Shown here piece after piece: positions 57,985-64,000 of a DNA stretch of 64,000 nucleotides; position 1 is the stretch's first letter, and every line of letters starts with the position of its first letter. Made by a program: the position numbers and the translations under genes. Source of the DNA: Candidatus Woesearchaeota archaeon (GTDB lineage Archaea > Nanobdellota > Nanobdellia > Woesearchaeales > SM23-78); the NCBI GenBank assembly GCA_016930415.1, contig JAFGGS010000005.1:1-64000 (forward strand). Direction: 5' to 3'. The notes under the pieces are model-generated. The model ran no database searches. It was not told the origin of the DNA and saw only the letters and a program-made list of their open reading frames with translations.

Positions 57985-58653
57985 ATGGTTAGCGTTAGCA
58001 AAAGAAGCGTCCTAGTTCTCGATGGGTCTAATTATGTCGGGAAATCAGAAGCCATGAGTCCTCTTATGGAGGTATTCTCAGGTGCGACTGTGATTGCGCA
58101 TCATGGCTGTTATCGGTTGCCTGTCCTGCGATCCCTGGGTGATGATGCTCCAGTGACTGATTTTTCCATAAGATATTCTAAGGTTCCTGGCGAAACCCTG
58201 AAAAACACGAGGCGCTCCCATCTTGAGAGGTTGTTTGAGTCTGTGAGGCTTGCAGATGCCTGCCAAGGCCATGATGTCCTGATCGAAAGGCTCCATCCTT
58301 CAGACTATGTGTATTGGGGGATGATTGCCAGGGGTTGCGGCCTAAGGAATGGGGTGTCTGACTATTCCCGGCTGGAAGAGGAGCTGAACCGCATGGGCGC
58401 TGTCCTTGTGATGCTGACACTTAGCGATGAGGCTTTGAGGCAGAGGATGAGGGCTGATTCCAGGACTGAGAGGAAGGGTGGGCCATCAGAGGCCTTGACT
58501 CCGCTTTGGAATTCACTTGACTTTAACCTGAGAAAGCGGGATTTGTATGAACAGTTCTATGACGAGTCTGGCATGGCTCAGAAGATGATGATTGATACGT
58601 CAGTCCATTGCCCTGAGCAAGTGGCTCAGATGATAATCTCTAGCCTCAGATGA
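57985..58653 (+). CDS. Thymidylate-kinase-like P-loop NTPase
   Basis: 222-aa protein. VLVLDGSNYVGKSEAM is a P-loop with the pattern of nucleoside/thymidylate kinases, although Gly/Ser at one position is replaced (NYVGKS). DFSIRYSKVPGET and VLIERLHPSDYVYWGM (Asp-Arg type acidic/basic motif), and a lid QRMRADSRTERKGG follow. Substrate uncertain. Codon use looks more varied than in neighbours, so transfer is possible. Leaderless from tctttataaa about 30 nt upstream; the longer ORF-track version crosses the tRNA. Confidence 0.7.
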   Translation: MVSVSKRSVLVLDGSNYVGKSEAMSPLMEVFSGATVIAHHGCYRLPVLRSLGDDAPVTDFSIRYSKVPGETLKNTRRSHLERLFESVRLADACQGHDVLIERLHPSDYVYWGMIARGCGLRNGVSDYSRLEEELNRMGAVLVMLTLSDEALRQRMRADSRTERKGGPSEALTPLWNSLDFNLRKRDLYEQFYDESGMAQKMMIDTSVHCPEQVAQMIISSLR

Positions 58654-58733
58654 GATTCTGGTCTTCCAGGATCTTACAGTAATCTTTTTAAAGGGTCTTG
58701 TTGTTCTTTGGATTGCGGCAATAAGTTCTCTTC

Positions 58734-58817
58734 GTGGGCGTGCCGGAGTGGTCAAACGGGATAGGCTTAGGACCTATTGGTTTAGTACCTACGCAGGTTC
58801 GAACCCTGCCGCCCACA
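58734..58817 (+). tRNA. tRNA-Leu(TAG)
   Basis: 84 nt, type II with long variable arm. Acceptor GTGGGCG/CGCCCAC, anticodon stem ATAGG/CCTAT with loop CTTAGGA (anticodon TAG 58768-58770), T-arm GCAGG-TTCGAAC-CCTGC, discriminator A, no CCA. No intron. Its 3' end pairs with downstream sequence. Confidence 0.95.
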
Positions 58818-58861
58818 GACGAACTCAGTGAGACTGTGGGCTCAGAGGCGGTTGCCTCTGA
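58811..58861 (+). repeat. Hairpins at the tRNA-Leu 3' end
   Basis: GCCCACAG, starting in the tRNA acceptor stem, pairs with CTGTGGGC at 58834-58841. A second stem TCAGAGGC-GGTT-GCCTCTGA follows (58842-58861). The next bases CAGTCCACC may be a worn copy of the tRNA end, but this is weak. Confidence 0.6.
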
Positions 58862-58870
58862 CAGTCCACC

Positions 58871-59106
58871 TTTCTTTGAGAACACGCACACTTTTTTGTT
58901 TCTGGCGGCTTCTTGCGAAACATTAATAAAGTGCCTGGGCGGTTTTCTTGTTTTGAGTTGTTTTGACCCTGTCAGGGGCTCGTTGCTACTCGCAAGTTAA
59001 AGGCAGCTGATTCAATAGCTACCTGCGTTTTTAAGCCTTAAAAACGCTCATATCTGGTGATATAGCCGTTCTCTGCGAAAACTTTATAAACAAAACTTAT
59101 TGTTAG
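58871..59106 (+). other. Intergenic region before the S-layer gene
   Basis: No ORF or RNA gene is seen here. It holds the hairpin GCGTTTTTAAG-CCTTAAAAACGC (about 59024-59047), like the AAAAACGC/GCGTTTTT stem after tRNA-Gly, and the S-layer TATA-like actttataaa (59081-59090). Confidence 0.5.
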
Positions 59107-59280
59107 AGGCTCACATAGGCAACTCCATAGTCCAAGACAGCGTATGGGGGCTTAAGAATGCGGTTGGTAAAACAACTGCATGAGGCAAACCCCATGGACT
59201 GTATGAGGACCATGGAACAGAGAGGTTACATGTCAAAGAACATGTTTACCAACAAGAGTTAAACACGGAGGTGTGTTTAA
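59107..59280 (+). promoter_or_regulatory. Long structured 5' leader of the S-layer gene
   Basis: About 170 nt between the expected start site and the ATG, in a genome where most mRNAs are leaderless. Nested stems: AGTCC/GGACT, ATGGGG/CCCCAT, and AATGCGGTTG/CAACTGCAT with loop GGTAAAA; then TACATGT/ACATGT within GGT...ACC (59224-59250). A full Shine-Dalgarno GGAGGTG (59267-59273) is 7 nt before the ATG. The leader may stabilise or regulate a very abundant mRNA. Confidence 0.6.
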
Positions 59281-61782
59281 ATGGATATGAAGAAGACAGC
59301 GAAAAAGATAGCAGCTCTGGTTGCAGGAACCACCATGCTGGGCGCCACCATCATGGGAGCAACCGCACTTGACCTGAGCAACTACCCCGCGCCTTTCGTA
59401 TCAGATGGCGTCTTTAGCGGTAAGATCGTAGTAGGAGCGAATGCCGCAACATCAGACGTCGTCGGTGCGATAGACTTGGCGGCTAGCTTGCAGGCAGCGG
59501 CGACCTCCTCAATGGAAGTCGAAGTTCCAGGAGCAGCAGGAGAAGCATCAGTCAGCGGAGACTCAGCAGAGTTCAAGGTAGGATCCGACGTCGTCACGCT
59601 CGGCGAGACCATCGGAAGCGTCAAGTCGACCTTTACATCAAGCGACCTGGCAGCCCTGAAATCAGGAGTCTTAGACACCGGACTTGGCTCAACGCCAGTC
59701 AAGCAGTACATGAAGTTCGACAACACGACGATGTACGTCAAGTACGATGAGAACGACGATGACCAGGTATCAGACTACCTGTACATAGCGTCAGACTCAA
59801 CGCTCTTCGAGTACCACGTTGAGTTCACTGAAGGAGCAGAGTCAGAAGTCGAGACCGACAATGACATGGCAGACCTTCACGGCGAAGTGCTTACCCTCCT
59901 GGGTGCGCCTTTCACCATAGTGGACACCAACAGGAACGCGGCTTCTATCAGCCTGACCCTCCTAGGAGGACAGGTAGCTGACGTACTCAGGGACGGAGAG
60001 ACAAAGACCTACACCATCGACGGAGTAGACTACGAAGTGACCGCAGTCTTCATCTCAAGCACTGGCTCAGCAAAGCTCCAGGTAAACGGAGTGATGTCAA
60101 GAGAGCTAACTGAAGGGAAGACCCAGGTTCTCGGAACTGACGTCACAGTAGGAGTCCAGAGCATCCTGACCAACAACAGGGAAGGAATGGTAGAGTTCTA
60201 CCTCGGAGCAAACAAGCTCGAGCTGACAGACTCGAACCACGAGGACTCAGACTACGCGGCAGGAACCGTCAAGGTGAAGGGAAACAGCGTTGCCAACAAC
60301 CAGCTCATCATAAAGGCGACCAACACGTCGGACAACATAAAGCTGAATTACATCAAGTACAAGGTGTCCAACGATGAGGACCTCTTCATCATGCCAGAAC
60401 ACGGCATGAGAGAAGCGCTTGATGACGACGCAAAGGCAATGCTGGCCGACACCTGGGACCTGAAGTACGCGGGCCTTGTCAAGACCGGCTCGAGCGAGTT
60501 CAAGCTGGACGCAGTGAGCGACCACAGCTACAAGATTGACTTCGAGAACATCAACGGCGACAAGATCAGCTTCCCGTACTTGACCAAGAAGGGCGGAGTC
60601 TTCAAGTTTGGTGATGACGATGACGACCTCATCTTCGAGGAGTCATCTGCTCCAAATGGCGGCACTGCTTGGACAGTCAACGGGACCTTCGTCTCTGACA
60701 ACGACTACTTCATAGTTGCTGACAGGGCGACTGGCGCAGACGAGACAAAGGCAGCGACAAAGGTCTTGAGGTACTCAAGCATCAACGCAGCTGACAACAC
60801 AGTCACCTTCAATGACTTGTCAGGCGGAGAGCTAGTCGTATCCTTCACAGGAGACGAGGGTAGCAGCGCGACAGGAGACCTCATCGTTGACGGAGCATCC
60901 CACACGTTCTACGTGGGCGCATCCGGAACAGACCCTGAGGACTACGCCTTGTCAATAGACCTGGACGGAACCGGCGGAATCGCTAACAACACCGTCATCA
61001 GGCTAGTGACCAAGGGAGGCGCAGTCGTCGACCTAGGCTCAGCAGCGTTGAATTTCGACGCAGCCGGTCCAGTCACAGGACTTGACCTGGTCAACCTGAC
61101 CATCAGGACCACTGCATCCAAGTTCGACGAGTCAAGCGAAGGCGCAGAGACCAGCACTGTGGCAATAGACGAAAGCACAGGAAACACTGTGGACATCTCC
61201 TCAGTTACCCTGGGCGGAACAGTCGCAAGCCTAGTGCAGGACCCAGACAACGACGACTACAGCAGGGGATACACCGACTACGGAGCGCTGTTTGAGCTCT
61301 ACAACCCAAGCAGCTCAACCTCTGCAAGCGAGTTGACAATAAACTACCCAGACACCCAGAGGTACGCGCAGGTGTTCCTCACTGCTGGAACAGTTGAAGT
61401 CAAGGAAGGGGCGATCGGCGAGTCAGGAAAGCTGACCTCAACGACCCTCAACCCAATCGCAGTCGGCCTTGCAGTGCTTGACACAGAAGCCCCTGACGTA
61501 GGATCAGCAAAGATGATCGTCGTCGGTGGACCTTGCGTCAACGTTAAGGCAGCTGAATTGATGGGCAACCCCGCAGACTGTGCAGAAGGATTCACCCCAG
61601 GTAAGGCAGTAATCAAGCTCTTCGAGAGCCAGAACGCCTTGCTTGTCGCTGGATACAGTGCACAGGACACGCTCGGAGCATGCTACGTCCTCGCAGACGC
61701 GGCAGACTACGACTTGTCAGGCGACGAGGTTGAAGTAGTCGTTGCAGACCTGAACACGATAACCGTCAACACGGTTGAGTAA
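59281..61782 (+). CDS. S-layer protein
   Basis: 833-aa major cell-surface protein. Signal peptide MDMKKTAKKIAALVAGTTMLGATIMGATA, then the archaeal S-layer N-terminal motif LDLSNYPAPFVSDGVF and VVGANAATSDVVGAIDLA, and a final C-terminal part VGGPCVNVKAAELMGNPADCAEGFTPGKAVIKLF typical of the S_layer family. Acidic and Thr/Ser-rich, few Lys. No C-terminal membrane anchor is seen, so it is held by lattice contacts or partner proteins. Strong Shine-Dalgarno and a T-rich end region are present. Confidence 0.92.
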   Translation: MDMKKTAKKIAALVAGTTMLGATIMGATALDLSNYPAPFVSDGVFSGKIVVGANAATSDVVGAIDLAASLQAAATSSMEVEVPGAAGEASVSGDSAEFKVGSDVVTLGETIGSVKSTFTSSDLAALKSGVLDTGLGSTPVKQYMKFDNTTMYVKYDENDDDQVSDYLYIASDSTLFEYHVEFTEGAESEVETDNDMADLHGEVLTLLGAPFTIVDTNRNAASISLTLLGGQVADVLRDGETKTYTIDGVDYEVTAVFISSTGSAKLQVNGVMSRELTEGKTQVLGTDVTVGVQSILTNNREGMVEFYLGANKLELTDSNHEDSDYAAGTVKVKGNSVANNQLIIKATNTSDNIKLNYIKYKVSNDEDLFIMPEHGMREALDDDAKAMLADTWDLKYAGLVKTGSSEFKLDAVSDHSYKIDFENINGDKISFPYLTKKGGVFKFGDDDDDLIFEESSAPNGGTAWTVNGTFVSDNDYFIVADRATGADETKAATKVLRYSSINAADNTVTFNDLSGGELVVSFTGDEGSSATGDLIVDGASHTFYVGASGTDPEDYALSIDLDGTGGIANNTVIRLVTKGGAVVDLGSAALNFDAAGPVTGLDLVNLTIRTTASKFDESSEGAETSTVAIDESTGNTVDISSVTLGGTVASLVQDPDNDDYSRGYTDYGALFELYNPSSSTSASELTINYPDTQRYAQVFLTAGTVEVKEGAIGESGKLTSTTLNPIAVGLAVLDTEAPDVGSAKMIVVGGPCVNVKAAELMGNPADCAEGFTPGKAVIKLFESQNALLVAGYSAQDTLGACYVLADAADYDLSGDEVEVVVADLNTITVNTVE

Positions 61783-61813
61783 ACAGGTCGCTTAGACGCT
61801 AGAACCAAAACAA

Positions 61814-61848
61814 ATTTTTTGATTTTTTCTTTTTTTTCTTCTTCCCTT
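61814..61848 (+). terminator. T-rich terminator after the S-layer gene
   Basis: Several T-runs (ttttttga, tttttctttttttt, then cttcttcccttttc) begin about 30 nt after the S-layer stop. This is typical of strong archaeal termination. Confidence 0.6.
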
Positions 61849-61925
61849 TTCTCTTTCATAATCATCCATCTCACTCTCAAGGCTATCGAAACATTTATAT
61901 TTCTGGGATTGAGATGGTTAAGTCA

Positions 61926-63833
61926 ATGGTTTCCAGAAAAAGAGGTGTGATGCTAGCAGCAGCACTGGCTGCCTTTCTCCTGTCCATATCCTTAACCTTG
62001 GCGGCAGACACCAAGATATACGACGCCTGGCACTACTCAGGCGACACGTTCACGCTGGACGGACAGGTCTTCCTGGTCACCCACATGAAGCTGGACGACG
62101 ACAGGATAATCCTGCGCGCAGACGACCAGTCATTCGTCATCATGAACGGCACCTGTGAGATGACGAGCGAGAAGAGATACTGCCTAAACAGGATATTCAG
62201 GGACATAGACAACGCAGAGGCAGGGGATCCTATAAAGTTCGAGGCCGGCAGGTTTGTCTACGCAGGCCTGCAGATCCAGATATACAAGAGAGGGGACGTC
62301 CTGACCATGAAGCGGACACTCACGCCCGGAACTCCGATCAAGGACGAGGAAGTCTCTGTGACAGTCACTATAGAGAATCCGACTGACTTCTCAACAGACT
62401 CCTTCAGGTACGAGGACACTTATCCCGAAGGGGTGAGGATAACCTCTGGTGGAGGATACCTTGACAAGACCCTCCACGGAGTCGTCTTTGACGAGAACAT
62501 CCCTCCAAGGACGACCAAGACCCTGGTCTATGGCTTCACAGTAGACTCCTACATCGCGTTCAAGAACTACGCCTCCATGTACTACACCCTGGAAGGCAAG
62601 CAGAGAGGAGCCAACACCTCGACCCTCTCAGTGGACCTTGCAGCTACCAGGCCTTACCTGCTAAGCGCGAGCATCTCCCCTGGAACCGTCGAGACAGGCG
62701 GTGAAGCCACTCTCTCGCTCACAGTCCAGAACAAGAAATGGGACTTGCTCGAGGTGGAGAGCCTGGAGGTTGATGTCCCGCCGCAATACGTCTCCTTCAA
62801 TTATGATCCTGGAACCTTCACTAGGAAGGGCTCCACCTATTCCTGGTCAGGAGCGATCGATGGTGGAGTCTCAAAAAGCCTAAGCGCAAAGCTCAGGCCC
62901 AGCAAGTCAGGGACTTACTCATTCCCAGTCCGCCTCAAGGTGAAGGACTCCAGCGTGAAGTCATACACTGAGAACCGGAACCTCTCATTCACGGCGAGCT
63001 ACAAGGCTCCTGAGCTCATACTCTCAGTCAGGGAGAAGGTGGTGTCTGAGGGAGGGCCTTTCAGGGTCGCTTTCTCAGTGAAGAACAGCAACAAGTACAC
63101 TGGCTTCAAGAACGTGAACGCAATCCTGAATAGCAACATCACGATCGAGGAGAGCGGGATGATAAGCGAAATACTTCCAGGCCAGACCAAGACCCTCTTG
63201 GTCAAGGAGGATTTGGTCGCTCCGAGCGTCGACGCTCAGACCGACTACCTGTTCCGCGCATCAGGCCATTACTATACTACTTTTGGGGAAGAAGGCGACT
63301 TCGAGAAGAGCGACAAGATAACTGTAAAGCCGGTCAACAAGTCAATCTCCCTGACCCAGACCCTGGATAAGACAACTGGATTGAGGGTTGGAGATAACGT
63401 CACAGTGACTGTCAAGGTCGCTCACGCGACAGATGAGATAATAACAGTAGACGTTGGAGACGCTTACTCTCCAGGCCTGCTCTTGAAGGGCGGAAAGGCG
63501 TCTGATAGCATCTCATTCGACAAGTCAGGCACCAAGCAAGCCTACATATACAGCCTGGTGATACCTGAGAACTTCACGACTCCCGAGCTCTATGTCAAGA
63601 CAGAAGCCACCATCAGGGGCAAACCAGGGTTGGTGTGGAAGATGACCGTCCTGCCAGTCAACCTCACGAAGCTGGTGGCAGACTCCCCTGACAGCGCAAG
63701 CACTGGAAGTGGGGACAGCTCTGAACCAGCGGCGCCGCTCAAGCCGACAGTGACCCCTAAGGAGGAAGGCGTCCTGACGAAGATTGTGAATGGCGTGACA
63801 GGCTTCTTCAAGAGACTGTTCGGAGTGGACTGA
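61926..63833 (+). CDS. Secreted S-layer-like protein with CARDB/COG1361-type beta domains
   Basis: About 635 aa. Basic N-terminus and hydrophobic helix (MLAAALAAFLLSISLTLAAD) form a signal peptide. The rest is a series of Ig-like beta domains of the CARDB/COG1361 type (LSLTVQNKKWDLLEVESLEVDVPPQ; FRVAFSVKNSNKYTGFKNV; NVTVTVKVAHATDEI), then a Ser/Pro linker and a short hydrophobic or amphipathic end (GFFKRLFGVD). The TATA-like acatttatat puts the start site near the ATG at 61926; the ORF-track ATG at 61914 would fall before it. Confidence 0.82.
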   Translation: MVSRKRGVMLAAALAAFLLSISLTLAADTKIYDAWHYSGDTFTLDGQVFLVTHMKLDDDRIILRADDQSFVIMNGTCEMTSEKRYCLNRIFRDIDNAEAGDPIKFEAGRFVYAGLQIQIYKRGDVLTMKRTLTPGTPIKDEEVSVTVTIENPTDFSTDSFRYEDTYPEGVRITSGGGYLDKTLHGVVFDENIPPRTTKTLVYGFTVDSYIAFKNYASMYYTLEGKQRGANTSTLSVDLAATRPYLLSASISPGTVETGGEATLSLTVQNKKWDLLEVESLEVDVPPQYVSFNYDPGTFTRKGSTYSWSGAIDGGVSKSLSAKLRPSKSGTYSFPVRLKVKDSSVKSYTENRNLSFTASYKAPELILSVREKVVSEGGPFRVAFSVKNSNKYTGFKNVNAILNSNITIEESGMISEILPGQTKTLLVKEDLVAPSVDAQTDYLFRASGHYYTTFGEEGDFEKSDKITVKPVNKSISLTQTLDKTTGLRVGDNVTVTVKVAHATDEIITVDVGDAYSPGLLLKGGKASDSISFDKSGTKQAYIYSLVIPENFTTPELYVKTEATIRGKPGLVWKMTVLPVNLTKLVADSPDSASTGSGDSSEPAAPLKPTVTPKEEGVLTKIVNGVTGFFKRLFGVD

Positions 63834-63876
63834 TAAAGAACAAGGCTAAGGCAAGGGCATTTAGGCCTATTAATCC

Positions 63877-64000
63877 TCATTCTACCTTAAAGGAGCTTAG
63901 CCAGGGTTTCTTGAAGAGGGTTGACTGGGCATCCCTGATGGAGTCCCTACTGCCCTCGATCTGGTAGAGTATCGAGAACGTGTTCTCCTTCTTGTTGAAC
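63877..64000 (-). CDS. C-terminal end of a gene entering from the right edge
   Basis: Minus strand, 40 codons visible, ending FKKPWLSSFKVE before a TGA. The preceding residues (NKKENTFSILYQIEGSRDSIRDAQSTL) do not identify a family. Too short to call. It converges on the surface-protein gene. Confidence 0.55.
   Translation of the reverse strand, partial: FNKKENTFSILYQIEGSRDSIRDAQSTLFKKPWLSSFKVE

Noticed and set aside
59107-59280. SRP RNA or RNase P RNA before the S-layer gene
   Set aside because: The folded region lacks the conserved SRP helix 8 and RNase P core motifs, and it directly precedes an ideal Shine-Dalgarno and ATG, so an mRNA leader fits better.

Overview
The window is a gene-dense piece of an archaeal chromosome. 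The archaeal signature genes are both subunits of DNA topoisomerase VI, Nop5 and fibrillarin, aRF1, aIF5A with a hypusine site, ribosomal protein L40e, NMD3, transcription factor S, a Hel308-type helicase, an S-layer protein, class III signal-peptide pilins and tRNA introns with bulge-helix-bulge junctions. The S-layer N-terminus, several shortened or split proteins and many small proteins suggest a DPANN archaeon, perhaps of the Woesearchaeota/Pacearchaeota type. The phylum is inference; the domain is secure. Most transcription units have a TATA-like box about 25-35 nt before the first ATG, so leaderless mRNAs dominate. Internal cistrons and TTG/GTG starts instead carry Shine-Dalgarno motifs of the GGTGAT/GGAGG type.

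Layout: 1-4.2 kb, top6B (5' end outside the window, interrupted by a full homing-endonuclease intein) and top6A. 4.2-13.3 kb, carAB, a PHP hydrolase, a PfkB kinase, a PPDK_N-like protein and a small DNA-binding protein. 13.3-17.5 kb, a SPOUT methylase, an M50 protease, a duplicated-domain protein, aIF5A/L40e and a SprT-like protein. 17.5-20 kb, an unusual trio: a truncated MetRS-like protein, an S66 (MccF/LdcA-like) peptidase and a small protein. 20-24 kb, pyrEF, aRF1 and a ROK kinase. 24-26 kb, a short Nop5, a membrane protein and fibrillarin. 26-36.5 kb, a ThiI-like PP-loop protein, purF, pyrG, two FemAB/GNAT-like proteins, a SET protein, purD with small upstream ORFs, and cysS. 37.1-37.7 kb, intron-bearing tRNA-Asn and tRNA-Ile. 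37.8-43.5 kb, the C-terminal part of Hel308, prs, NMD3 and a signal peptidase. 43.6-49 kb, a dTMP-supply cluster (ThyX-like, ParB-like, a TMPK-HAD fusion, a UPF0200 kinase, dCMP deaminase). 49-55.3 kb, TFS, a three-gene pilin operon and secFD. 55.3-58.9 kb, tRNA-Val, tRNA-Gly and tRNA-Leu among small genes. 59.1-64 kb, the S-layer gene with a long structured leader and a second surface protein.

Together carAB, pyrE, pyrF, pyrG, prs, purF, purD, ThyX and dCMP deaminase show substantial de novo nucleotide synthesis. A nearly identical palindrome lies upstream of carA and purF, which suggests shared control. The strongest unexplained signal is at the 3' ends of genes. In tRNA-Ile, tRNA-Gly, tRNA-Asn and the aIF5A gene the last 11-30 nt are repeated 57-96 nt downstream, with hairpins of recurring sequence (AGAAAC/GTTTCT stems, GCGCTC...GGCGC ends) in between. 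tRNA-Val and the displaced tRNA-Asn copy also carry hairpin inserts in the T-loop. These look like one family of small hairpin inserts or integration scars that target gene 3' ends.
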